Source: CAWDLX01 sp046728155
Lineage (GTDB): Bacteria; Actinomycetota; Actinomycetes; Mycobacteriales; Micromonosporaceae
Direction of reading: 5' to 3'
Length of the DNA stretch: 29,926 nt
NCBI GenBank assembly: GCA_046728155.1
Contig: JBKPDY010000100.1
Location: 1 to 29,926 of the forward strand
The translations under genes and the position numbers were made by a program. This document shows positions 22,244 to 29,867 of this stretch, piece by piece (position 1 is the stretch's first letter; the number at the start of each line of letters is the position of its first letter). The notes beneath the pieces were generated by a model, which saw only the letters and a list, made by a program, of their open reading frames with translations, searched no databases and was not told where the DNA came from.

Positions 22244-23112
22244 GCGGCTGCCGCCTGCGTTGGGCCGAGCCGGTCGCGAAGACGCACGATGGCCGCGGCC
22301 ATGACGTACAGCCCGAATGCCGTACTGCTGAGCCAGTAACCGACTGGATACGGCGAGTAGTACGAGACGAAGAGCGCGAACCACACTGTGACCAGGCCGA
22401 GCAGCACCGACAACGTCAGGCTCACCGCTGGGCGGGGCGAGAGCAGCTGGGCGGTCGCGGGCGGCAGCACCAACAACGCGAATACGAGCAGGGCGCCGGT
22501 GATCTGACTGACCTCGGCCGCGGTCGACCCGAGCAGCACCAGGAACGCGACACCGAGCAGCCGGACCGGTGTGCCGTGGGCCCGGGCCACGTCGGCGTCG
22601 ATCGACGCGAAGAGAAGCGGCCGACCGATGAGCGCCAGCACCACCAATGCAGTCAGAGCGACGATGGCGAGCACACCGACCTGACCGGCTGTGATGCCAA
22701 GAAAGCTACCGAAGAGCAGTGCCGTGGTGGCATTGAGGAATCCGCCGTACAGCGAGACGAAAAGCATGCCGGAGGCCAGCGCGAACGCCTGCAACGTCCC
22801 GATGAGCGCCGACTCTCCGCTGCGACCGGCGCGCGCGGGTCGCGCGGCGATGACCAGCGCCGCGGCCACGCAGAACGCGAAGTACCCGACACTGGTGCTC
22901 AGGCCCAACCACACCGCGGCGGCCGCTCCCGGGAAGCCGACCAGGGCCAGGGTGTGGCCGGCGAAGCTCTGTCGCCGCAGCACCATGAACCAGCCCATCA
23001 CCGCCGCAAGGACGGCGACGATCGTGCCCGCCCGGAACGCGTTGAGCATGAACGGGACCGACCACATCTCCTGGATGTCGGCGATGATGTTCCACGAGAA
23101 CGTCCCCATCAC
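22240..23112 (-). CDS. Zinc/manganese ABC transporter permease (ABC-3 family), first
   Basis: The start is GTG 23112 or the next codon ATG 23109; both overlap the ATPase stop. The 290-residue protein has the ABC-3 permease pattern: WFMVLRRQSFAGHTLALVGF, then ALLFGSFLGITAGQVG, AHGTPVRLLGVAFLVLLGST and ITGALLVFALLVLPPATAQL. It is homologous to the next permease (both have LGVAFL/LGFAFL and the A-E-x-SQ motif), which suggests an ancient duplication giving a heterodimer. It sits second in the cluster after the ATPase and overlaps both neighbours, which is typical of tightly coupled importer operons. Confidence 0.85.
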   Translation of the reverse strand: MMGTFSWNIIADIQEMWSVPFMLNAFRAGTIVAVLAAVMGWFMVLRRQSFAGHTLALVGFPGAAAAVWLGLSTSVGYFAFCVAAALVIAARPARAGRSGESALIGTLQAFALASGMLFVSLYGGFLNATTALLFGSFLGITAGQVGVLAIVALTALVVLALIGRPLLFASIDADVARAHGTPVRLLGVAFLVLLGSTAAEVSQITGALLVFALLVLPPATAQLLSPRPAVSLTLSVLLGLVTVWFALFVSYYSPYPVGYWLSSTAFGLYVMAAAIVRLRDRLGPTQAAAA

Positions 23113-23972
23113 GCGTCCCCGTGACGGTCGTGGTGATGGGCCGGCGCCTCGGGCTGTCCGACCACGACAAGCCGCCCGTCCGATGTGGACAGAACCTCGA
23201 TCGGTGTGCCGTAGAGCTCGGACAGGGTCGTGCTGGTGATGACCCGCGACGGTCGCCCGGAGACTGCGCCGCCTTGGCCGAGGTAGATAACCCGGTCCAG
23301 GTACGGGAGGAGAGGATTGACATCGTGCGCGACGATCATCACCGCCACGTTCTGGTCACGGCATATGCGGCTGAGTAACGCGGCCACGCTGGCCTGATTG
23401 GGCAGGTCGAGGCTGTCCAGCGGCTCGTCGAGCAGCAGAACCCGCGGTCGGCGGGCCAGGGCCTGGGCGATGAGCAGCCGCTGCTGCTCGCCACCGGAGA
23501 GCCGACCGATGGGCCGGTCCGCGTAGGCGGTCGCGCCGACCAGCGCCACCACGTCCCGGACGCGGGCCGCCGAGGCCCGGGAACGGGCACCTGGGAGCGG
23601 TAGCCCCCAGCGATCGCCGTCGAGGCCGAGCCGGACCACGTCGAGTCCACGTACGTGAACCGACGGGTCGAAGCTGCGCCGCTGCGGCAGATACCCGACC
23701 TCACGGTTGGCCTTCCCTGGCGGGCGTCCCAATAACCGCATCTCGCCCTGGGCCAGCGGAACGAGGCCGAGAATCGCATTGAGCAGCGTCGACTTTCCGA
23801 CGCCGTTTGGGCCGAGGATGGCGACGAACTCACCCGCCGCGATAGTGGCGTTGACCCCCGACCAGATGGTGCGTCCGCCGAGAACGGCCGTTGCTGCGTG
23901 AATGTCGACGACGGCGCCGGCGGTCGGACCCGCGTCGGGTTTGGTCACGCTCGCCTCGGTACGTGCCACCAT
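23109..23972 (-). CDS. Zinc/manganese ABC transporter ATP-binding protein
   Basis: ATG 23972 follows GGGGAGG at good spacing. The 287-residue protein has Walker A GPNGVGKST (54-62), the Q-loop region YLPQRRSFD, signature LSGGEQQR (158-165), Walker B with D-loop VLLLDEPLDSLD (178-189) and the switch histidine in VAHDVNP. It is of the ZnuC/MntB-ATPase class that powers divalent-metal uptake. The C-terminal tail (PEAPAHHHDRHGDA) is rich in histidine and acidic residues and may bind metal. It overlaps the downstream permease and starts 5 bp after the binding-protein gene. Confidence 0.88.
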   Translation of the reverse strand: MVARTEASVTKPDAGPTAGAVVDIHAATAVLGGRTIWSGVNATIAAGEFVAILGPNGVGKSTLLNAILGLVPLAQGEMRLLGRPPGKANREVGYLPQRRSFDPSVHVRGLDVVRLGLDGDRWGLPLPGARSRASAARVRDVVALVGATAYADRPIGRLSGGEQQRLLIAQALARRPRVLLLDEPLDSLDLPNQASVAALLSRICRDQNVAVMIVAHDVNPLLPYLDRVIYLGQGGAVSGRPSRVITSTTLSELYGTPIEVLSTSDGRLVVVGQPEAPAHHHDRHGDA

Positions 23973-23977
23973 CGGTG

Positions 23978-24913
23978 CTACCTCCCCGTGGCCTGGCCCA
24001 ACGCCTGCTTGAGCGCGGTCAGCTGGGTCACCTGCCAGCCCTGGAACGACGCCCCGGCCGGAGTCAACGTCTCCGTGATCGTAGTCACCGGAATGCCCTT
24101 CGCTCGGGCCGCGTCGACCTGGGCCTGCACGTCCGGGGTGGCATTCTGGCTGTTGTACACGTAGACCTTGATCAGTTTGTTGCTGATCTGGGCATCGATG
24201 GTGCTTTTGTCTGCCGCGGATGGGTCCGTCCCCTCGCTGATCGCGGTCAGGAAACTCGGCGGGGTCACCAGGTTCAGACCCAGCGCCGGGGTCATCATCG
24301 CGAAGATCGACTCCGAGGCGCCGACCGGGGTACCCGCGTAGCTGGTCCTGATGGCGTCGATGGTGTCGAAGTACGCCTTGAGGTTCGTGTTCAGGACGGT
24401 GTCGTGTTGACGGTCGAAGAACGTCGCACCAGCCGGGTCGATCTTCTTGTAATCACTCGTGATCTGGTCGATCACGGTCCGTACGTTGGCGGGGTTGTAC
24501 CAGCGATGAGGGTTGTCACCCGCGGCCGCGCCGACCACGTCTCCTACGGTCAGCACCGTCCGGCTGGCAGAGGGGTTCGCCGCGACCAGCCGGGTCGCCC
24601 ACGGGTCGTAGCCGACGCCGTTGATGATCGCCATTTGGGCGGCGGCGATCGCGCGCCCGTCCGCGGCGGTCGCCTCGTAGTCGTGCGGGTCGGCGTCCGG
24701 GCTGTTGATGATGCTGACCACCTTGACGTGCGAACCGCCCAGCTGTGCGGCGAGGCTGCCCCAGAAGTTCTCCGCCGCCACCACATTGATGACGGTCGGA
24801 TCGGCGGATCCAGTCGGTGCGGTAGTGGCACAACCGGCCAGCGCAACGACTACGGCGCCGGACACCAGCGCGGCGGTGCGTCGCAACCGGGCCGGACGGA
24901 GTACGTCGATCAC
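23978..24913 (-). CDS. Zinc/manganese ABC transporter substrate-binding lipoprotein
   Basis: GTG 24913 follows GGAGG. The 311-residue product has a lipobox (LAGC, C28) and cluster A-I (ZnuA/PsaA) features: H77 in DADPHDYE and H136 in NPHRWYNP as metal ligands. At the position of the third ligand of zinc proteins it reads GASESIF (E201), not histidine, and SEGTDPSAADKST follows. There is no His-rich loop. Two His plus Glu is closer to the Mn-type pattern (His, His, Glu, Asp), so the metal cannot be called zinc with confidence. It is the first gene of the four-gene importer operon and is anchored to the outer face of the membrane. Confidence 0.85.
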   Translation of the reverse strand: MIDVLRPARLRRTAALVSGAVVVALAGCATTAPTGSADPTVINVVAAENFWGSLAAQLGGSHVKVVSIINSPDADPHDYEATAADGRAIAAAQMAIINGVGYDPWATRLVAANPSASRTVLTVGDVVGAAAGDNPHRWYNPANVRTVIDQITSDYKKIDPAGATFFDRQHDTVLNTNLKAYFDTIDAIRTSYAGTPVGASESIFAMMTPALGLNLVTPPSFLTAISEGTDPSAADKSTIDAQISNKLIKVYVYNSQNATPDVQAQVDAARAKGIPVTTITETLTPAGASFQGWQVTQLTALKQALGQATGR

Positions 24914-25024
24914 GGCAACCTCCGATGCGGTCGTACAAAGCCTAAACGAAAACCGAACCCATTATCAAATAGCGGCGTCGGCATGTGGATGAGAGCGGCT
25001 GCAACGGGCTGCGAGGATGGTGGT
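24914..25024. promoter_or_regulatory. Divergent promoter region with possible metal-regulator half-site
   Basis: This 111-bp gap separates the metal importer (minus) from the aldo/keto reductase (plus) and is AT-richer than its surroundings at 24940-24972. On the minus strand it contains TGATAATG, which resembles one half of actinobacterial Zur boxes, followed by GGTTCGGTTTTC. The second half is a poor match, so this is only a candidate for metal-dependent control. Confidence 0.3.
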
Positions 25025-25801
25025 GTGACGGAAGGAAGAACGGTGACGCTGGCTGGATCCGGCATAGCGATGCCACTGCTCGGATTCGGCACCTGGCAGC
25101 TCAGCGGGCGCCGGGCGTACGAGGCGGTACGAGACGCGATAGATGTCGGCTATCGCCTTGTCGACACCGCGACCATGTACGGCAACGAGGCGGCGGTTGG
25201 CCGGGCCGTCCGCGACAGCGGGGTAGCCCGCGAGGAAGTGGTCGTCACCACCAAGCTGCCGCCGAACCGCGCGGGACGGGAACGGGAGACGCTCGCCGCG
25301 AGCCTGCGCGACCTCGGCCTGGATATGGTCGATCTTTGGCTGATCCACTGGCCGCCACGGGGAAACTCGTCGCCGAAGGTCTGGCGGGCCTTTCGTGAGC
25401 TGCGCGACGCCGGGCTGATCCGCGCGATCGGGGTCAGCAACTATGACGCCGACCTCATCGATGAGCTGATCGACGACTCGGGCGAGGCGCCGGCAGTCAA
25501 CCAGATCCCGTGGAGTCCGTGGGACTACTCGGCCAGCGTTCTTGAAGCGCATCGCCGGCGAGGCATCGTCGTGGAGGGCTACAGCCCGTTCAAGCGCAGT
25601 GATCTGAGCTCCGTGGTGCTACGTGAGATCGCCGAAGTCCACGGTGTGACGCCGGCGCAGGTGGTGTTGCGCTGGCACATCGAACACGGGATCGCGGTGA
25701 TCCCCAAGTCGGCCACACCCGCACGGATCCGGCTGAACCACGACGTGTTCGGTTTCACGTTGACCGCGGAGGAAGTCGCCCGCATCGACCGGCTCAGCTG
25801 A
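25025..25801 (+). CDS. Aldo/keto reductase
   Basis: GTG 25025 follows GAGGA at about 8 nt, and the sequence TVTLAGSGIAMPLLGFGTWQ is the usual N-terminus. The 258-residue TIM-barrel enzyme contains the full tetrad: D47 (DTATMYGNE), Y52, K77 (VTTKLPP) and H108 (WLIHWPP). The cofactor site appears in IGVSNYDADLIDELI, EGYSPFKRSD and VIPKSATPARIRLN, the usual NADPH-binding elements. It reduces carbonyls with NADPH; the substrate is unknown. It is monocistronic as far as can be seen, divergent from the metal importer. A longer open frame extends upstream but is antisense to the binding-protein gene. Confidence 0.88.
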   Translation: MTEGRTVTLAGSGIAMPLLGFGTWQLSGRRAYEAVRDAIDVGYRLVDTATMYGNEAAVGRAVRDSGVAREEVVVTTKLPPNRAGRERETLAASLRDLGLDMVDLWLIHWPPRGNSSPKVWRAFRELRDAGLIRAIGVSNYDADLIDELIDDSGEAPAVNQIPWSPWDYSASVLEAHRRRGIVVEGYSPFKRSDLSSVVLREIAEVHGVTPAQVVLRWHIEHGIAVIPKSATPARIRLNHDVFGFTLTAEEVARIDRLS

Positions 25802-25818
25802 GCGACGGGTTCACCCGA

Positions 25819-25881
25819 GTAAAGACAGCTTGACATCGTGTCTGGTCTGCTTTACCTTGACTCATGTTAAGCGTTCTTTAC
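25819..25881 (+). promoter_or_regulatory. Promoter with repeated GTAAAG/CTTTAC elements
   Basis: TTGACA (25830-25835) and TACCTT (25853-25858) are separated by 17 nt, a good vegetative-type promoter for the following membrane-protein gene. GTAAAG (25819-25824) and two CTTTAC copies (25850-25855, 25876-25881) flank and overlap it. GTAAAGA and TCTTTAC are complementary over 7 bp at the outer edges. This is a plausible operator for the XRE regulator encoded downstream. Confidence 0.5.
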
Positions 25882-25894
25882 ATGGGAGCCGGCG

Positions 25895-26314
25895 ATGTCG
25901 TACGAAGAGAAACGCACGTGGACCTACCTGGTCGCCTGTGCGGGAGCCTACGCGGTATATCTCGCGATCGTGCTGGGGCGGGCGTCACACACACCCGTCG
26001 CCGATGTGTCGTACATCCCGGCGCTGCTGTGGACGACCCTCGCCTCGATCGTCGCGTCAATCGTTGGCCGTACCGCGATCGAGACGGCGAAACCCAGCGA
26101 CAGCCGCCGCAGCGACGTGCGCGACCGGGACATTACCCGGTTCGGCGAGTACGTCAGCCGATGGTTCGTCATCGCCGGCGCCGCGGCGGCCCTGTTGATG
26201 GCGATGGCCAGGTGGGACTACTTCTGGATCGCCAACGTCATCTACCTCGGATTCGTCCTGTGGGCGGTGGTCGGATCCGCGGTGAAGCTCGTGGCTTACC
26301 GCCGGGGACTGTAG
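25895..26314 (+). CDS. Four-helix membrane protein paired with an XRE regulator
   Basis: ATG 25895 follows GGGAG. The 139-residue protein starts MSYEEKRTWTYLVACAGAYA and has four predicted membrane helices (WTYLVACAGAYAVYLAIVLG, PALLWTTLASIVASIVG, WFVIAGAAAALLMAMA, FWIANVIYLGFVLWAVVG), with a charged loop DSRRSDVRDRD between helices 2 and 3. It resembles DUF2178-like proteins that are commonly encoded beside a small XRE regulator. The regulator gene begins 9 bp downstream, so they form a two-gene operon. Function is unknown. Confidence 0.75.
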   Translation: MSYEEKRTWTYLVACAGAYAVYLAIVLGRASHTPVADVSYIPALLWTTLASIVASIVGRTAIETAKPSDSRRSDVRDRDITRFGEYVSRWFVIAGAAAALLMAMARWDYFWIANVIYLGFVLWAVVGSAVKLVAYRRGL

Positions 26315-26323
26315 CCGTCGCCG

Positions 26324-26548
26324 ATGAGTAAGCCCACCAGGATTACGAACTCGATACGTGCGCTGCGGTTCGCCCACGAAGAGATGACGCAGGCACAGCT
26401 GGCCGAGCGCATCGGCGTGACCCGCCAGACCATCATCGCCATTGAGCAGGGCCGCTACTCCCCATCCCTGGAGATGGCCTTTCAGATCGCCAGGGTGTTC
26501 AAGGTGCCCCTCGACGCGGTGTTCCACTATCCCGATGGCGACGGCTAG
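26324..26548 (+). CDS. Small XRE-family transcriptional regulator (YozG-like)
   Basis: The 74-residue protein is a single helix-turn-helix domain: RALRFAHEEMTQAQLAERIG, VTRQTIIAIEQGRYSPSLEM, then AFQIARVFKVPLDAVFHY. This length and the closing FKVPLDAVF are typical of YozG/YgzD-type regulators that travel with a membrane protein. It is probably autoregulatory through the dyad-bearing promoter at 25819-25881. No strong ribosome site precedes ATG 26324, so translation is likely coupled to the upstream gene, 9 bp away. Confidence 0.85.
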   Translation: MSKPTRITNSIRALRFAHEEMTQAQLAERIGVTRQTIIAIEQGRYSPSLEMAFQIARVFKVPLDAVFHYPDGDG

Positions 26549-26553
26549 GGTTG

Positions 26554-26576
26554 CGGAAAGATCCACCCCCTTTCCG
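26554..26576 (+). terminator. Weak hairpin after the XRE regulator
   Basis: CGGAAAG (26554-26560) and CTTTCCG (26570-26576) pair over 7 bp with a 9-nt loop, just after the regulator stop. No T-run follows. Confidence 0.35.
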
Positions 26577-26616
26577 GGTGACATCATCCAACGATCCACG
26601 GTGATGGTCGATATGA

Positions 26617-26748
26617 CGTGCGTCCGCGTCGAACGCCGTCTGCGCCGGCGCCGGTTTCACCCTCCTCGGCACATACGACTTCGAGTATCCGCCGGGCAAC
26701 CCGATGCGTTGCAACGACTGGAGCTACGACCTGAAGGCGTTACCTTAG
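26617..26748 (+). pseudogene. Protein-like fragment of unknown origin
   Basis: One plus-strand frame between stops reads SNAVCAGAGFTLLGTYDFEY followed by PPGNPMRCNDWSYDLKALP and TAG at 26746-26748. Its composition is unlike random GC-rich sequence, being rich in aromatic, Asn and Cys residues in a plausible order. It has no start codon or ribosome site and a TGA precedes it. It is probably the 3' end of a gene lost by deletion. The family was not recognised. Confidence 0.35.
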
Positions 26749-26834
26749 CCACGGTGCCATGAGCGCGATGTCGACTGGCGCTCGAACTTCACCGATTCGC
26801 CGGCAGGGGGCCGCGTCGCTGGTACCGTCCGGCC

Positions 26835-28370
26835 ATGACCTTGTCCGACCTAGATCGCGTCACCGTCGCCGAGCTTCGGGCGGCCATCGATGACGGTACG
26901 GTCACCAGTCGCGCCATTGTCGAGGCACATCTGGCCCGGATCGCGGCGCTCGACCCCGCCTTCGGCGCAATCCGCTGTATCGCACCGGACGCGCTCTTCC
27001 AGGCCGACACGAGCGACCGGGTGCGGCGCGAGTCCGGCGCACGCAGCCCGATCGAGGGGATACCGGTCCTGCTCAAGGACAACATCGATGCCGCCGGCCT
27101 CCCGACGACCGGCGGCGCACTCGCGTTGGAGAACAGCGTGCCCGCGATCGACGCCCCAATCGTCGCCCGGTTACGCACGGCCGGTGCGGTGATCCTCGGC
27201 AAGACCAACCTCTCCGAGCTGGCCAACTTCCTCACCGAGGACATGCCGTCCGGCTATTCGTCGCTGGGTGGACAGGTGCTCAACCCGTACGACACATCGA
27301 TCACTCCCAGCGGGTCGAGCAGCGGGTCGGGCGTTGCCGCTGCGCTCGGCCTGGCGCCCCTGACGATCGGTACCGAGACCGACGGCTCGATCACGAGCCC
27401 GGCCGATCACCAGAGTCTGGTCGGGATGAAGCCGACGCTCGGCCTGGTCAGCCGCACCGGCATCCTGCCGATCGCGCCCAGCCAGGACACCGCCGGGCCG
27501 ATGACCAGAACGGTCGCCGATGCCGCCGCCCTGCTGGCCGTCATCGCCGGCCCGGATCCGAGCGATCCCGCGACTGCCAGCGCGGCGGAGACGGCCGAGC
27601 ACCTGCGCGCGCTCGCGCTCGACCCGGACGCGCTCGCCGGTGTTCGTCTCGGCGTCGTGCGCGGCGAGTTTCCGGAGGACGAGAAGCCGACCGAGCATCA
27701 GATCGCCTGCCACGAACAGGCACTGGCCGCCTTGGCCACGGCGGGCGCCGACCTGGTCGATGTCAGGATGCCGCATATCGGTGACGACGACGAGAAGAGC
27801 GTGCTGCACTACGAGTTCGGACCCGGCGTCGACCGGTATCTCGCCGCGATGGGTGATCGCGCGCCGCTGCGCTCGCTCGGTGAACTCCAAGCGTGGAACC
27901 GGGCGCACGCCAACGCGGCGCTCAAGTTCGGCCAGGCGCATGTCGATGCCGCCGTCGCGATTGACCACGAGCGCGACAACGACGCCTACCGGGATGCCCG
28001 CGAGCGCGACCTGCGTACGACCACGAACGGCTTGCTGGCGGCGCTTGGCGAGGACCTCGAGTGCCTGGTCTTCCCCCGAGCGGCCGGATGTGGCTGGGCC
28101 GCGCGCGCCGGCTGGCCGTGCGTCGTGCTCCCGGCCGGATACGCGAGCGACAGCCGTCGGCCGGTCGGCATCATGCTGATCTCGCGACCGTGGACCGACG
28201 CCCGACTCTTGGCGCTCGCGTACGCCTTCGAGCAGGCGCACCCGGTCCGGCGTACTCCCGGGGACATCAACCCGGCCGCCTTTCGCCGCGGTCCGGCGGC
28301 CGATATCACCACGGCGCTCGGTACAGCACCGTTCGCGAGACAGCGACAGGGCTCCGCGCGTCGTTATTGA
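26835..28370 (+). CDS. Amidase signature family enzyme
   Basis: The 511-residue product contains the amidase-signature Ser-Ser-Lys set: Lys81 in PVLLKDNIDAAGLPTTGG, the GSSSGSG loop (160-166) that supplies the cis-serine, and the nucleophile Ser185 in TETDGSITSPADHQSLVGMK. The commonest family version is TGGSIRxPA, so the T-D-G-S-I-T form is slightly unusual but keeps the serine. It hydrolyses amides to acids and ammonia; gatA-type use in tRNA amidation is unlikely because no gatB/C is near. ATG 26835 is used although no strong ribosome site is evident. It is convergent with the DUF1801 gene. Confidence 0.88.
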   Translation: MTLSDLDRVTVAELRAAIDDGTVTSRAIVEAHLARIAALDPAFGAIRCIAPDALFQADTSDRVRRESGARSPIEGIPVLLKDNIDAAGLPTTGGALALENSVPAIDAPIVARLRTAGAVILGKTNLSELANFLTEDMPSGYSSLGGQVLNPYDTSITPSGSSSGSGVAAALGLAPLTIGTETDGSITSPADHQSLVGMKPTLGLVSRTGILPIAPSQDTAGPMTRTVADAAALLAVIAGPDPSDPATASAAETAEHLRALALDPDALAGVRLGVVRGEFPEDEKPTEHQIACHEQALAALATAGADLVDVRMPHIGDDDEKSVLHYEFGPGVDRYLAAMGDRAPLRSLGELQAWNRAHANAALKFGQAHVDAAVAIDHERDNDAYRDARERDLRTTTNGLLAALGEDLECLVFPRAAGCGWAARAGWPCVVLPAGYASDSRRPVGIMLISRPWTDARLLALAYAFEQAHPVRRTPGDINPAAFRRGPAADITTALGTAPFARQRQGSARRY

Positions 28371-28430
28371 TCCACGTTCGCCGATCTAGCCAGGGTGGTT
28401 CCGAGACGAAGGAAGATGGCACACGGATCC

Positions 28431-28453
28431 GTAAGGTCGTCAGCTGACCTACG
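28431..28453. terminator. Small hairpin between converging genes
   Basis: GTAAGGTC and GACCTAC pair with one bulged base around a 7-8-nt loop, between the amidase stop and the DUF1801 stop. It may terminate both transcripts. Confidence 0.3.
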
Positions 28454-28847
28454 CCGAGCCCGCCTTCAGCTTGCGCCAACCGCCGGCGCGGTTGTTGGCG
28501 ATGATCCGCTTGAACATCGTGAGAAGCGCTCGCCGGTTGATCCTTTCGCCCTGTCGGATGGAGATCATGCGCCCGGTCTTGTTGTCGTGACCACCGGTGA
28601 TGATGCCTTCAGGATCCGGGACGATGCCGCCGTCGTAAAGAAAGACGTTGACGTGGTCCTTCGCCGCCAGGAGTGCGCAGATGTTGCCTTGTAACACGAA
28701 GTACGGCTGGCGGGTGCGCTTGATGGTCTCGACGACCTCGGCATCCGCGGAATGCACCAGGTCGCGGACCTGGCGACAGATGGCCTGCTGCCAGCTGGGC
28801 AACGCGTCGATGTAGGTGTCGACACGCGGATCTGTCTCATAGGTCAT
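28449..28847 (-). CDS. DUF1801 domain protein
   Basis: ATG 28847 starts the family-typical sequence DPRVDTYIDALPSWQQAICR. The frame is open further upstream but that part is antisense to the DUF2127 gene. The 132-residue product contains one DUF1801 (YdhG-like) domain: ADAEVVETIKRTRQPYFVLQ, GNICALLAAKDHVNVFLYDG, then SIRQGERINRRALLTMFKRI. Family members are small cytosolic proteins related to the iron-transport-associated frataxin-like/YdhG fold; no reaction is known. It is divergent from the DUF2127 gene, with only 66 bp between the starts. Confidence 0.82.
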   Translation of the reverse strand: MTYETDPRVDTYIDALPSWQQAICRQVRDLVHSADAEVVETIKRTRQPYFVLQGNICALLAAKDHVNVFLYDGGIVPDPEGIITGGHDNKTGRMISIRQGERINRRALLTMFKRIIANNRAGGWRKLKAGSA

Positions 28848-28913
28848 GGCGCTGCGAGGATACCGCGGCGGCCGTACTGTTGGCATGCCACAGGGCATCC
28901 GGGAGGTGCGAGG

Positions 28914-29438
28914 GTGAGCTGGTTCAGACCGCGCAGCCTGCTCGACAGCACATTCGAGGTCGGGATCATCCTCAAAGGACTGGACGGACTTGCGGAGATA
29001 GTCGGTGGAGTGATCCTCCTCCTCGTGTCGCCAGCCACGATCAACCGGATCGTGGCCAGGATGACAGAGCACGAGCTCTCCCAGGACCCCAACGACTACA
29101 TCGCCACGCATTTGCTGCGCTACGCCCATGGGCTCACCGGCGGCGCGGTGACCTTCGCCGCGATATACCTGCTCTCGCACGGAATCGTCAAAGTCATCCT
29201 CGTCGGGGCGTTGCTACGCAACAAGCTGTGGGCGTATCCGCTGCTCATCCTCATGCTGGTGGTCTTCATCGTCTACCAGCTGTACCGGATCGCCTTGAGT
29301 CCGCCCAGCACCGGGCTCATCGCCCTGACCGTCTTCGACCTGCTGCTGACGTGGCTGACCTGGCGCGAGTGGCGCAAGCAGAGGGCGCTCCGGCGAGCCA
29401 GGCCGTTCGCCCGGACGTCGTACCAACGCAGCGTGTAG
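28914..29438 (+). CDS. DUF2127 membrane protein
   Basis: GTG 28914 follows GGGAGG at 8 nt. The 174-residue protein has four predicted helices: GIILKGLDGLAEIVGGVILL, GLTGGAVTFAAIYLLSHGIV KVILVGALL region, YPLLILMLVVFIVYQLYRIA and LIALTVFDLLLTWLTWREW. The E-x-G-x-x-x-K-G opening and the H-G-x-x-K motif (SHGIVKVILVGAL) are hallmarks of DUF2127. It ends with a basic tail (RKQRALRRARPFARTSYQR). Function is unknown. An intervening loop carries MTEHELSQDPNDYIATHLLR, also typical of the family. Confidence 0.85.
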   Translation: MSWFRPRSLLDSTFEVGIILKGLDGLAEIVGGVILLLVSPATINRIVARMTEHELSQDPNDYIATHLLRYAHGLTGGAVTFAAIYLLSHGIVKVILVGALLRNKLWAYPLLILMLVVFIVYQLYRIALSPPSTGLIALTVFDLLLTWLTWREWRKQRALRRARPFARTSYQRSV

Positions 29439-29867
29439 AGCCGGCGCCTACCAACGCGTTGGGCGGGCCTTCGGGCGCGGGTGACGAGGAATGCGAGCCA
29501 CTCGGGCCGGCAGGTCGACCTCGACGCCCCTCAGGCGCACGAGCGGTCCCCACAAGCGGGCACGGCATGCGCCGAAAAGTTAGCTGGGCCGGCTGCTCGA
29601 CATGGTCCGGTTTCTCCCGCACGATGTTTACGGCTGCCACAAGCTGCCGCCCCCGGTGCATGGAACGCCCGAACCTGGGTAGATCCGTGACCTCTGCCCG
29701 ACCCTGCCGCGTTAGACGTTCAACATCTGTATGGGCTCCGGTCATCCGACGTTCGTGTCACATTGTCCCTACGCTCCGTACTGATCCCTTCAGATTGACG
29801 ATCTTGCGTACATTAGGATGCAGTTCCGGGCGCGCGAGCGTCGCGGCTTCGCAGAACGGGGATTGGT
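29439..29867. other. Intergenic region before the last gene
   Basis: No gene is supported. A perfect 12-bp palindrome CCAACGCGTTGG lies at 29451-29462, 12 bp after the DUF2127 stop. An AT-richer patch near 29790-29822 (TTGACG at about 29796, TACATTAGGAT after it) may be the promoter of the following gene, but the spacing is not canonical. Confidence 0.4.

Noticed and set aside
24940..24972. Zur box upstream of the metal importer
   Set aside because: One half (TGATAATG) fits but the second half does not form the expected palindrome, so it is listed only as a weak regulatory candidate, not as a Zur site.
23891..25024. Upstream extension of the aldo/keto reductase frame
   Set aside because: It is antisense to the substrate-binding lipoprotein gene, and the reductase N-terminus with its ribosome site begins at 25025.
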